Positions 35,800 through 48,251 of a stretch of 64,000 nucleotides of DNA are shown one piece after another. The position numbers were made by a program, and so were the translations under genes. Source of the DNA: Strongylocentrotus purpuratus (Eukaryota > Echinodermata > Echinoidea > Camarodonta > Strongylocentrotidae); the NCBI RefSeq assembly GCF_000002235.5, contig NW_022145606.1, forward strand, positions 22,631,095 through 22,695,094, in the 5' to 3' direction. The notes below the pieces were generated by a model. The model was not told where the DNA came from. It worked only from the letters and a program-made list of their open reading frames with translations, and ran no database searches. Within the stretch, counting starts at the first letter, position 1. Each line of letters opens with the position of its first letter.

Positions 35800-36600
35800 C
35801 AAACCTGCTCAGATAACAAATTCACCAGAAAAGAAGAAGAAGAAAAACGTCTATGTAGTCGAGCCTTCTCTTGAACATATAGCTATTACTACTACACGTC
35901 AATAATTATTATGCTATGACTCCTGAGTGCATATGATTATTTTTTCCTCCAAAATATGAAACAGTATGAACTACTCACGTTTTGTGTATAATCAATCAGT
36001 AGGTCATTAAGTCCAGGTCAATTGCGTCATTTAACGCCTTTGTTTTAGGTGCATGATGAGTTATTTCGACGTAATGATAAGAGAATAATACATGAACTAT
36101 AAAGAACTGGATAAGGTTGTGGTCCGTATTAATATTCCGTGAACTTAAACCCTGCTCAACGAGTAAGACGTTCTATAAACGGCTCAAAGTGGTGTAAACT
36201 GTGAGAATGAAGAAAACTTAAACAACAAACTTTCGAATCACGATTCCAGCCAAATTCTGAAGTGTCCGATTTTGCTTCTTTTGAAATCTCCTCGCTCGCC
36301 AAATGCGATGTAACTTGCTCGAGTTTAGAAAGTATGACAATTCTAAAAAGCCACTCCCTGAGACAGGCAGCATGCGCAAACGAGGAAGTAATAACACAAA
36401 GCGTCAGCAAGTCTAGTAGAACGCAAACAACTTCAGGAAATCAAATGAATGTAACCATGCCTTGCTCGCATGGAATAACATTACAGAGATACGTATTCGT
36501 GACGGGTTTCAATGTTGCACTGCAGGGGCTGTGGATGGATGGGATGCACTAATAAAAAAGGGGTACTTTCTGCAAAAAAGGGGGCCATACAACCATGCAA
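35800..36600. other. No gene seen
   Basis: Unremarkable sequence without long open frames or repeats that I can define. Confidence 0.4.
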
Positions 36601-36609
36601 CTCCGTTAA

Positions 36610-37137
36610 AGGTACTATGTCCCATTTGCAGGCCCAAAAAATGAAAAGGTTAAATTCCAACGGCATTTGAAAGATAATAATAATTTAGAACTTCCATAAA
36701 AAGGGGGGCTTGAAAATGTCTTTAAGTGGGAAAATAACGACTATTAGTTGTCGAATGGACTTAGGAGCTATAGAGCCAATAAGTAATAGTCTTGATTTTC
36801 AGACCATTGTACCGAATGGTCGTACGTTTTATGCTGCGCAAAGATTCAATCAGTTAAATTTTGGCCATTACAAGAAGTGGGTTATTGATGTAGACAATTG
36901 CTATGGACCCTTTACAGCTCATTTTATGTATGCTATTACCAAAGAAGAAAAAAGCCAGTCAGTCAATAAATAGTGTCTGACAGTGAAGTCTAGCAAGTAA
37001 ACGGATTTCCTTGCATGATATGAATATTAGGACACTACTAACATTTAAATTTCACAGATAGCACATACATGACATATTCATAATTCCTGCAAAGTTCTAC
37101 AGAATTTGAGGTTGGCTGCAAAAGGGACATAGTATCT
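36610..37137 (+). mobile_element. TTAA-flanked non-autonomous element, copy 1
   Basis: Ends AGGTACTATGTCCCATTTGC and its near complement AAAGGGACATAGTATCT, flanked by TTAA at 36606-36609 and 37138-37141. 528 bp, without transposase. TTAA duplication is typical of piggyBac and Kolobok; I cannot decide between them. Copy 2 lies at 42069-42589. Confidence 0.85.
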
Positions 37138-37141
37138 TTAA

Positions 37142-38322
37142 GGGGCAATGAATCCTCCCTATATAGTAGGCCCTAAATTTAAAACTTGAATATGTAACAT
37201 AATTATTTTGTATTTTTTATGGCCACTATTTTGGATCCATTACTAGTTTTGCAGTTATGATGCTTGCTTTTCTTGTTACCTTCAAATGTCAGACAGGGAT
37301 ACATTGCCTTCGTTTTTTATGTTTGTGTTTAGGTTTTGTTTTGGCAATTGTCCTTGCTATAAGCATATATAATTTTTAATCGACAATTACTTTTCCCAGA
37401 ACTTAGGCATTATATTCTTCCCATGATGTGAATATTTCTGGTATTTGTGCATCAGGCCGAAAGTTCAGATCGATACGTAATTATTCTGACGATTTGAAAA
37501 AAACTGTTTAACACAGTTAAAGACACAATGTTTGTCTGTAAACAGTTCCCCGCAAAATATAGGTAACTTTTTGGAACTGGCGGGGGCACAGCCGCTACGT
37601 GCCCCTACCCTCCACCCCCTCCCTTTAAGCGGTTAACAAAAATCAAAACAAAATGGGGAAAATAATCATGCATATGGCACCTGTCGTGAAAATGTAATTG
37701 ACTTTATCATTAACTATGTCTATCATGTGATATAAAGCGAACAAAATCCATACAGAAAAGTGGAGAAAAATAGAAAGATTCTGACGAAATCAATATGTGC
37801 TCTGCTACGCTAAGCGGCAGATCACCTACAAAGTTAGATTCTTACGAAATCAATAGGTGCTCTGCTACGCTATACTTACAAATGACAAAACGGCTGGTTC
37901 ATTCTCATCGCTTCCCTTTCTTCTCTTTCTCATTCTGAACTCTTCTTTTTTGTTGTACCGCTCTTGTGTGTTTGTGTGTGATTGTGGGTGTATGTATATA
38001 CATGCACGGTTGATTTACCTGCTGATAATTGATGGGCGCTCTTTTTCTGTCTTCGTCTTAATGAACATTTATTTACATAATAAGTTCGCTATTTAATTGA
38101 ATAATGTATTTACCTTGGCAGGTACCTCATGTACAAGCGCAAGTTGCTTGTTAGTGGTCCTGGCCTTTTATTTATTCTGTACTTATGATTCATAATGTGT
38201 TTTTTTATGATGTAAAATAAACTGAATTACCATAACACTCAATATTAAAGGAATATGACCAATATTAATTTGTTTTGACTACGTAGACTATGTCAGAGGC
38301 AATATTTCATTACTCTTTCTCT

Positions 38323-38354
<32 letters not shown>

Positions 38355-39070
38355 TTAAATATAATGTATAGCTCGCTAATAGTTCCCTGGAATTTTTGTA
38401 GACTTTGTTGATCCCTAGATCATCTAAGGTGACCTCTACTCCCGGATGAGGAAAGAAAGATCATGAGAGTTCAAATTAACAGGAAATAACACCCAGCTCT
38501 CATTTGGACTTTGCCTACTTTGTGGAAATATGGGGATAAGTCTCCAAACGTGATCTCGCAAACATATCATACTGTCTTTGCCGCAGGCCTACTTGTACCA
38601 AGCAGATGTCCTGATAGTTTGCAGACAAAAAGCCTTGCCAGTCGCTGTGCGTAACAATATCTGCACAGTGAGACAAGGCTGAGGGCATACTGCAAAGGCT
38701 TTACTTAGTTGATATGATGCAGCAAGAGAATGGTAGAGCTTTATTATTTGTGGTTATGTTTCAAATCGGAGTCTGCGCGAGCAGACTGGTTTCCTTGAGT
38801 GGATTCCATGACCATAACGAAAGTAGGAAGGGCATTAATACTCCGTTTAAAGGTAAAGACCAGTTTTGGAAATGTCCCCCCCCCCCCCTCTTAAAAATGA
38901 AATGGAAGCTCTTATTACCAATCATGTGAAAGAATATGTTTTGACTAATACGTGATGATACAAATTTTGCCGAGAAGCCGCTAACTTATTGATATATTGA
39001 GTAAATTAGTATATCTATTAGGACCTGATAGATATAACGCACGTGTCGCGCACGTGTGCGTAGTCCCTTA
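37142..39070. other. No gene seen; small repeats
   Basis: Contains a 58 bp direct duplication (near 37778-37870), a (CT)n tract at 38330-38356 and a poly(C) run near 38877. No convincing gene. Confidence 0.4.
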
Positions 39071-39074
39071 TACA

Positions 39075-39766
39075 TCTTTCTGTGTACGGTGCTTGTAACT
39101 TTACCAAGATTGGGTCAAATTTCTTATCATTTTGATGATTCCAGAACCTTGCAGTACACACCAATACTTATATGCTAGATGATCAACCTTTTCTGATCGA
39201 TTCCGCAATGTTTTTTTCACAATGCAATCGCATGACAAGAACTGATCTTTATCTTTAAATACGCCTATATAAAGTTTTATTTTAATAGACTCTCACACTT
39301 TTTCAGACCATCACACTCAACTGTAAAGTATGGTGGTGAAGCTGTATTTTGGACCTGGGCAATCACCCCTATATAGACAATTCATTGCATTGTGACGTTT
39401 TACATTCACCTGAAATGTAATCTTTCTGTGTACGGTGCTTGTAACTTTACCAAGATTGGGTCAAATTTCTTATCATTTTGATGATTCCAGAACCTTGCAG
39501 TACACACCAATACTTTTATGCTAGATGATCAACCTTTTCTGATCGATTCCGCAATGTTTTTTTCACAATGCAATCGCATGACAAGAACTGATCTTTATCT
39601 TTAAATACGCCTATATAAAGTTTTATTTTAATAGACTCTCACACTTTTCAGACCATCACACTCAACTGTAAAGTATGGTGGTGAAGCTGTATTTTGGACC
39701 TGGGCAATCACCCCTATATAGACAATTCATTGCATTGTGACGTTTTACATTCACCTGAAATGTAAT
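39075..39766 (+). repeat. 346 bp tandem duplication
   Basis: 39075-39420 is followed directly by a near-identical copy at 39421-39766, both starting TCTTTCTGTGTACGGTGCTT. Only a few single-base differences are visible. Confidence 0.9.
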
Positions 39767-39769
39767 TAA

Positions 39770-42000
39770 ATTGTAATAATTTAGTTGGGAGAATTGAGGA
39801 ATCGATCAGATTAGTTTTTCCCAATTCGTATCATTAATAATGGTATGTTTTCGCTCAAATTTTCAGATTATCTTCAATTGTACATCTACATCATTGTATG
39901 TCAAGTTCAGATCGAGTAAATTTGCCATTTCCAAGCAGTCCAAGCCAGTCCGTAGTCAGTTTAAAACCGTTATTAACTACTTCTACTTCTTCCCTATACG
40001 ACCAAACCCCGGGCCAAACCCATTCTAATTACTAGTTTGGGGACAGTTCAGCTCGCGTAGCGTAAGTTGACCGTGCCAATGCTCTCACTTGGCATTTAGA
40101 GTGCTTCTGACCTTTCTCAAGGGTTTAGTTGTTTGTTTACAATCTAAAATGAAAATTAGACTTCGCGCGGTTTAGATGAGGAAGCTGGGTTGATGTCTAC
40201 TGGCGCGGGCGCAACCACTTCAGGAAATTACGCTGAGTAAGACTGGGTCTTCTGTAAGTAAAATGTTTATCAAATATATAATGCATAAAGAATTAAAGCC
40301 CTCATCGCCCCCTGTCCGCCCAAACGGTGTACACAGGTACTAGTGAACACACTTGGAGACCCGATAACTCAGTGGCGTACGCAGGATTTTTTTCAAGGAG
40401 GATGTTTGTTTTTTTAATTGGGGGGGGGGGGGGGAGGAGCGTTAATTCATTTTTACTCAGCACACTCTGACTCTGGACTGATACATGTGATGTCCATTTA
40501 AGGCAGTACGTTAAAAGGACGTCGATCGTAGCAATCCCCATTGTCTTCGTGCGAATCTAAAAGTCCCTATTCCCACTTCGCAGAGGACTTGATGCGAGAA
40601 CCAACAGATAGAACATGTAGCGACTAGGGCACATACTTCTACAGCTGTCCTCGGAGAGCTCTAGCAAGCACTTTGTGGTTCATGCAGTGCTTCTAGTATG
40701 TTTCGTTATGCTAATTCACAAATCCCCCTTCTTCAACATAGTCCATTATACCATGCATCAAAGCTTTTTAATACCGTGCCCAACGATCTCAGAATTATAT
40801 ATATTTTTTAATCTTACAACATTGAGATTAGTAAAATTCAAGATATTTGCTCATTTCTTCCATCTCGTAGATACTTTTGTTTCCTTTTTTTCTCCCTTTG
40901 TCACTATGATTCGATTTTGTACTTAAATTTATGTAAATATGTTCATTTATTATAACTTGCATATTTGTTTGTAATTTGTATTTTCATTGTTTTATATTCT
41001 ATTCGAATCTTATGTAATCACGGCCTCGCTGAAAAACAGCTTTTGCTGAATGCGGGTACAATTGTTGTATTTGTTTTTAACCGTGTATTAATAACATATA
41101 CCATACCATACAGTATGGCTTTAATCCACACTTTGCGGATTACTACAGTTATAATGTGTGTGGTAGTTATTTTACATTACTGCTAAGAAAGCAAAAATGC
41201 TTGTTAGTTGGGCAACAGAGGACCGACTGTTTTAGGTCCTCTCAGACGGTCTTGGTGATGAGGATAAGTTACCACAGGGCACTAGCGCATCCAATTCAAT
41301 TTAAATCATTTTTTTCCAAATTCCACATTTAAAACAATGTGTAAAAAAAAACAATTAATGGACAATAAAAACATAATAAAACTATGACAATTCAATCAAT
41401 AGCATTTAATGAGTATAAATTAATTCAGTATTAACAGACTACAAGATAAACAAAAGTGGATAATTGGAAAATGGTGAACACAATGAAAACCAGGTTTGTG
41501 GCTTGTTAGGGTGTGTTCACCTAGTTTATGTATTTTTTTTGTCTTTACATGATTATTATACAATTTAGACAATGAACATAAAAGATATTTAACAAATTGG
41601 AAGTTATTAATATGAACAAATTAAATGTTTCTTATATTGCCTCCTGAATGTGTTATTTAATGAAATATTAAATTGGATACATTTTACATTATTCCAAAGA
41701 AGCAGACCCGAATGTCTCAGTAAGTATCTTGAATAATCATTATTATATGTTATTTATTTGCATTTCCTGTAGGATAATTATGAATCTGAGGATTTAAAGG
41801 CCCACTGCACTACTTGTACCTTATTGCTCCCTCTATATAGAAAACAAAGCCCGATCCGTGCCTGTTGGTACCCCATGATCCTCTTTTTCTTATGTTAATT
41901 GAGAGCTGAGTTGATGATTTAATTCCTCCTGTTCACAATAGTATAGCCGCGTTTTAAAATAAACATATTCATTAAATATAAAGGCAAAGTGTGAGTATTG
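39770..42000. other. No gene seen; one hAT-like left end
   Basis: CAGTGGCGTACGCAGGATTT followed by a G run near 40370-40435 looks like the left end of a hAT element, but no right end is found. A stretch near 40650-40695 resembles 45085-45125, so it is a dispersed repeat. Confidence 0.4.
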
Positions 42001-42068
42001 GATCTTTGCAAAAGGAAACATATGTGTAATTTGTTTATATAATAACTTAAGTGTACATAATTTCTTAA

Positions 42069-42589
42069 AGGTACTATGTCCCATTTGCAGGCCAACAAAA
42101 TGAAAAAGTTAAATTCCAACTGCATTTGAAAGATAATACTAATTTAGAACTTCCCTAAAAAAGGTGGGGCTTGAAAATGTCTTCGAGTGGGAAAATAACG
42201 ACTATTAGTTGTCAAATCGACTTTAGGGCTATAGAGCCCAAAAGTAATAGTCTTGATTTTCAGACAATTATAATGAATGGTCATACGTTTTATGCTGCGC
42301 AAAGATTCAATCAGTTTAATCTTGGCCATCACAAGAAGTGGGTTATTGATGTACCCTTTACATGTACAACTCTTTTCATGTATGTTATTACCAAAGAAGA
42401 AAAAAGCCAGTCAGTCACTCAATAGTGTCTGACAGTGAAGTCTAGCAAGTAAACGGGTTTCCTTGCATAATTTGAATATGAGGACACTGCTAACGTTTAA
42501 ATTTCACAGATAGGACATACATGACATATTCACAATTCCTGCAAAGTTCTACAGAATTTGAGGTTGGCTGCAAAAGGGACATAGTACCT
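42069..42589 (+). mobile_element. TTAA-flanked non-autonomous element, copy 2
   Basis: Same family as 36610-37137, with TTAA at 42065-42068 and 42590-42593. The host sequence around it recurs without the insertion at about 44672-44742 (AATTTCTTTAATAGTGGGG), which directly shows the empty target. Confidence 0.9.
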
Positions 42590-42640
42590 TTAAATAGTGG
42601 GGATGATATATAACTTGAATCTTTGCATAAGGGAACATAT

Positions 42641-44666
42641 TTAGGTGATACGTACGTAGACGTATCACCTTTTGATTTCGTCAAGATTTTTATTATTTAT
42701 TTATTTATTATTATTTATTATTATTCTTCCTCGAATTTGTTCGCAGGATATCTCAAGACTGAATAAAGCTATTATCATGAAACTTGTAATGATGATAGAT
42801 ATTAGTCTAACTTAGAACTGCGTGACTTTTCAGAGACTCAAGATCATCATGACGTCATCCAGGCGCCATTTTGTGAAAATCAACTTATGATCATATCTTC
42901 ATAACGGAAAGTAATTTATCATTCATATTTACCATGATTAAGATCAATATCCGTCCGGTCAATTTCAGGTCAAAAAATGCGCGCAAAAATGCGCGTACGC
43001 TTTTGTCCGCGCGTTTACGCGCGCGAAATTTTTTTAAATGCTCCAAATCATCCCAAATTTTTTTTACATACGTTTCAGGACATATGGAGCATTTGATAAA
43101 AAAAATACGCACACGCGCATGCGCGCGCGTTTTCGCGCGTACTGGCATTTTGCAACATAGAATCGCCGATTTTTTTCTGTCATCATATTTGGTACATTTT
43201 TCCAAGCGTTTTGATAACTTGTTCACTTTTTAATAACGCAATGAGCGTCCGTCAAAGTTGACAGCACGCGCGGATTTGCGTTATCTTTATCCACAATACA
43301 TGGGCAAAAACATGCCTATATAAAATTCATTATAACTCTTCAGAAAAGATAGAAACTCCTAATATTTTTTCATATTTGGATAGATTATGAGTCGGAGATA
43401 TGATTTCATGTCTCATTTGATCCTCAATTAACTCATGACGTCATCATAATGGCCTCCAAACTCAAAAATTCAATTTGCATATTATGACGTCAGCATATTT
43501 TTGGAAATTTGATTGTATCTCTGTAAATATGGATCAATTTTTTTTCGAATTTTGATATGTTCTAGCTGAGACAATTTATTACAAATGCAGTATCCACAAT
43601 TTTCCAGTTTGACAAAGGTATCATGGCATATTTCTGCGATTAAAGGAGGCATGTCAATTTTTCACATTTTGCGTGTATTCTCTATGGGACATGACTATTT
43701 CTCAAAACTGGATTCTACATTTCCCTCTTTCGCGAGCAATATCTCTGTTGTTTTATCTTTGTTTACGCTGAGCTTCAAGTATGTTGTAGCGGAGACAATA
43801 AGCTATCTCAAATGTGTATTTTATTTTTTGATCAGATGCCGGGATCATGCTCATATTGCACTTGCAAAGTGGAATTTGAGAATCCCATTTTCCGTTTACG
43901 TGTAATCGCTATGTGAATTGTTTTGGTATATCGTTAACGCACTTGAATTCTATCCTCGAGGTCCCTGGTTCGAGTCTGGGCGTCTCCAACCACTTGTTTT
44001 CCTTTACTTTTTTTTTTCTTTTTGACCTTTTACTGTACCATCTCCTTTGATTATTAAAACACGTACATCTGCGAATAAACTATTTGCTTTATTATTACCC
44101 TATTTTCACTTAAACGATTACTTTTTGTGTCTAATCCCTATGGGAGATGACTTTTCCTCAAATCTGGATTCTACATTTCTGTCTTTTGCGAGCAATATCG
44201 CCGTTATTCCAGCTTGGATTTTGTTGATATTTGAGGATGTTGTAGCTGAGACTATATGCTATCTAAATCACCCCTCATTTTTTCAATAAGATATCAGGAT
44301 CACGCTCATGATCATGACCATCTTCATTATCATAATGATGGTAATCGTTTATCAATTACATTTTCATTTCTTTGAATAAGATAAAAATCGTCAAAAGGTG
44401 TTCTTTATGATGTAAATTGAAGTCAAATGTGTAACTGGTTACTGCACAGGGTCAAAGGTCATATATTGTTTTAATCTATCTTCCCTAGATCCATGATGAT
44501 AAAGGAGACACAATTTAATCTTGACATATGGATAGATCATAATGGGAGAAGCATATAAATGGGAGAAGCATTTTATAAAATAATATATCGTGTAATGCAT
44601 TATTCGTTATGTAAACCATTATCATACGTATCACCTAATTCGTCTAAGTGACGAATTAAAGTCTAG
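42641..44666 (+). mobile_element. Non-autonomous Helitron-like element, about 2.03 kb
   Basis: The 3' end has a hairpin of AATTCGTC and GACGAATT with a 5-base loop (44637-44657), ends in CTAG at 44663-44666 and is followed by T, as in Helitrons. The 5' end has an 11 bp palindromic arm pair AGGTGATACGT/ACGTATCACCT (42643-42670), and CGTATCACCT recurs just before the 3' hairpin. Flanks on both sides match the host repeat at 42003-42068. Inside are a CG-rich GCGCGC zone, two direct copies of about 125 bp (43687-43812, 44142-44268) and a tRNA-like stretch. There is no Rep/helicase gene. Subterminal inversions may point to the Helentron branch. Confidence 0.75.
43921..43995 (+). pseudogene. tRNA-like sequence inside the Helitron-like element
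   Basis: TGGTATATCGTTAACGC resembles an A box and GGTTCGAGTCT a B box at tRNA spacing. The stems do not close well, so it is a tRNA relic or SINE head, not a working tRNA gene. Confidence 0.5.
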
Positions 44667-44917
44667 TTGTAATTTGTTTATATATGATAACTTAAGTGTA
44701 CCTAATTTCTTTAATAGTGGGGATGATATATAACTTGAATTAGTACACATACGTATTGCTTTTTTCTGTAATATAGTTTAATTCTTGTGAGTGAGTACAA
44801 GAAGTATTTCTCCAAAAAGTATTGCAGTAAGAAAAAGTGGATAAAATAAACGTTTTGTGAATATTAAATAAGACATATGCAGTTAAAATATTTTTCAATG
44901 GTTTCGAATGGTTTCGA

Positions 44918-44983
44918 ATGGTTTTGAACCCGTATCGCCAGAATACGAGACCATTGCTCTACCAACTGAGCTATCACTCTCGA
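44918..44983 (-). pseudogene. tRNA-like sequence (SINE head or tRNA relic)
   Basis: The minus strand reads TAGCTCAGTTGGTAGAGC (D arm), an anticodon-like region, then GGGTTCAAAACC. The acceptor and T stems are not paired. Three 10 bp GTTTCGAATG-like repeats follow. It lies just beyond the transporter gene. Confidence 0.6.
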
Positions 44984-44996
44984 CTAGTTGATCTTT

Positions 44997-45141
44997 AAAA
45001 TGTCCAACAACAAAAACTGTTTTTGCAGCTGGGCCGAGTTGTCTTTGAGCCGAGTTAGCCCGGATTCCCTCAGAGAGCTCTAAAGAGGGCGTTGTTGTAC
45101 ATGTAGTTCTTCTAGTACAGTATGGCTTAAATGCACACATT
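44997..45141. mobile_element. 145 bp insertion flanked by 23 bp direct repeats
   Basis: TCACTCTCGACTAGTTGATC plus TTT occurs at 44974-44996 and 45142-45164. Such a long duplication suggests retroposition. The right copy contains the transporter stop codon. The insert includes GCAGCTGGGCCGAGTTGTC, an end motif of the element at 48286-48518. Confidence 0.65.
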
Positions 45142-45151
45142 TCACTCTCGA

Positions 45152-45266
45152 CTAGTTGATCTTTTTGATGAGGGCGAAGGAGAAAATCAAGATCAAAATT
45201 GCGGCATCCATACAGGCCAGGACCTGGAAGCGACAGCAAATGAACCCGTTAACTCGAAGATGAGTC
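45152..45266 (-). CDS. Transporter exon 4 with one-base frame break
   Basis: Acceptor TTTCTCTACAG. It reads (G)LIFELTGSFAVA in phase with exon 3, then the frame must shift by one base at the AA pair 45228-45229 to continue as QVLACMDAAILILIFSFALI and KKIN stop at 45152. FDLTGSY..AF is the conserved run in this family, so the shift is almost certainly a lost T in the coding strand. Confidence 0.8.
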
Positions 45267-48178
45267 CTGTAGAGAAAGTCAATATAGAATGATCATAAAT
45301 GTTATAACTAATGTTCTTTTTCCTACTTCTTCTTCTTCTTCTTCTTGTCATTCATTTTCTTCTTTGTCGTCTTCATCTTCTTCTTTTCTTCTTCTCCTCT
45401 CTCTATCCATCAGCTTTTTTTTCGTCTTCTTCCTCTTCATTCTACTTTATTTCTTCTTTCTTCTTCTTCCTGCTCCTCTTGCTCCTTCTTCTAGTTCATC
45501 TTCTTTTTGTTCTTCTGCCTCCTGCATGCTCCTCCCCCTTTCTTCTTTTTTTTTTGGTTTTCAAGTGATATTTAATTTGGTACTAAATACAATATAATAT
45601 GATAAAATATAATACAGAGTTGTGACATGATTAATAAAAAAAATATATCATTTAGACATTCTATAACAACTTTTAAAATTAAACAGAGGAAATCAATATT
45701 AAATTCTTCTTCTTAGTATTATTATTATTATCGTTGATATTGCTCCCTTTCTTCATTATTTTGTCTTCTCTTTTATGTATCGAAACAAGGCGTTTTTCAT
45801 TTGTACGAGTATTTGATTCCCGTGCATATTTTTACATATTATGCACTTAAGTTTACATGGACGTTTCAATATGCAAACATTGGGTCCTTAAACAATTTTG
45901 TATTCACTTAAATAATCCACTTAATTGGTAAATTATTTAATTTCAAATGAGATCAGGTCAATCTGTATTTCATTGCAGAACTGATTTGTAGATTAGAAAA
46001 TTTCCATTTTAAAGCGTTATAATAGAAATTTATGCCGCAACTTAGAAAGAGAGAGAGAAGGGGTGTAAATTTAGGTCAAATAATGGATTGTAAGTATAAT
46101 ATTTAAAAACGAAGAGATATTCCAGTTCTATTGATGCTCTTTCTTTTTTTTTGTTCCTTATATTTTTAATTATTCTTTCTTTTACTTTTTCTTCATTTTG
46201 TTTTTTACTTTCGGCTTTTTTCTTTTCTTTTTTGTTGTTTCTGTTGGGTTTTCTCTTTTGTATGTCTCTTGTGTTTTTTTTAATGTTTTTTTTATTTTAT
46301 TTAATTTTTTTGAGGGGGAGTTGATTTTTCATAGTTTCGTTTTTCTTTTTCGATTAAACAATCATGAATAATACTGACCTGTTGCATAGCCTCCGGTAGC
46401 CACACCGAACCCCCTAATAAACGACGTGAAAGCGATGATCCCAGAAAAGTTCTCTTTCGCAACCGAGTCATGAAGGATAGCGTAAAAAGACGTGAAGGTC
46501 GCAAAGAGACCAAAACCAGCGAAGAAAGTAGAGATAAACTGTGATATGTGACTGTGGAGTAGTCCGAATATTAGTAGCCCAACCGAGGAGATGATGGTAC
46601 CGGATACCAGAGTCCGTTTTCCCCATTTGGGGCGGAGGTAGAGGACGCCGCCAGCGGTCAATCGCCCAAAGAGACCACCGATAGCTCCAGTGACTGGCAG
46701 GTATGCTTCACGAGAGGGAGACATCCCGAACGAATGGACATAAGGGACCATGAAGAGCGCCCATCCGATATAGGCAATTTGATGTAAGAATACGGAGGGG
46801 AGAATTAAAGTACAGTATACTTTCTCAGCTCTCAATGTCTGAAAGTATGTCACATCTGCAAGCCAGCTTCCGGTTCGCAAAAGGTACCCTTTAATCAACC
46901 CCTTATGTTTCGGGCCAGCTGTCTCGTCTCGCGTTTGAATGTTTATATTGCGAGAGGGATGATTATCGACCGGACACGACGTATCTACTGCTATGGCGTC
47001 TTCTTCAACCCCGGTTACACGCACCTTAATCGGTCTTAGCAATGATGCAATCACAACAAAGTTCAGGAATATGACGCCTAGGCAGAGCAGAGCGCCCTCT
47101 ACGCCATATGCAATTAGTACGTGTGACGTCACAATAGGGAGAACGATGCCTCCAGCCTGTGCTCCAGTAGAGGCTAGGGCGTTGGCGGCGGCATACCTAT
47201 GATTAAAGTATTCGTGTAGTAGAACATGCGATGTTTGAAACACCGGTGATGAAAGAGCACCTAAAACAAGCAGAAAAATTGCAAAAAATACATTAATGAC
47301 ATAGGGATGATGTTAGCACAACAAATTATGTTACAATACATACAGTTAGCAAGTGAACTATTCATACCCCTCGTTAATTTGATTTTTTTTGTGCACTTTT
47401 CGTAACTGTAGAATCAAAGATGGACCGGTCGAATGTGGACCTTTTTCGGACATCTTTAGATAAAAGCTTGAATATGACAATGACAATACCTTCGGGTTTG
47501 GTAATTCGTATGGGGACAAATTCATCTGTTAACTGTACATACATACATATACATACATTTTTTATCAATTTTCTCCATTAGTAATTGAAATTGTATCATT
47601 ATTAAAATTAATATTACTATTTCCATTGTCATTGCTTTTTTATCGTTATTCTCTTAATTATTGTTATTTTTTTCTTCTAATTATAGGTATCGTCAATATT
47701 AATTTAATTTTGTATTGTTCTTATTATTTTTATGATTATTAATTTCAATATTATTATTAGTGTTTTTATTATAATAATTATCCCATTATCATTATTATCA
47801 TTATTGTCATGATTATTATTATCATTATTACTATTATAATTATCGTTATTATTTGTATCGTTATTATCTTTATCATTATTGTTATCATTAATACTATTAT
47901 TATTATTATCATTATAATCATTAATATTATTATTATTATTCTTATGACCTGCTGCCATAAATAAAGCACCGATGACCCAGACTGATCGCACAGCAGAGGT
48001 GAGCATCATGCACACCGAGGATAGGAGGGCGCCCACAACGGCTAGGGATCGGGGTTCGAACCTCTGCGACAGTAGATGAACAAATGGACCTAGGGATAGC
48101 AATGTATGAAGAATATAAACACGGGTAAGTATGTGTGTGTGTGTGTGTGTGTGCGCGTGCGTGTGTGTTTGTGTGTTT

Positions 48179-48251
<73 letters not shown>

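Noticed and set aside
38714..38849. Possible secreted-protein first exon (hydrophobic stretch ALLFVVMFQIGVCAS, then AAG|GTAAAG)
   Set aside because: The donor overlaps a TTTAAAGGTAAAGACC string typical of transposon ends, and no second exon is seen.
39840..40028. 2A-like peptide ending NPGP
   Set aside because: The preceding residues do not fit the DxExNPGP consensus and there is no downstream ORF.
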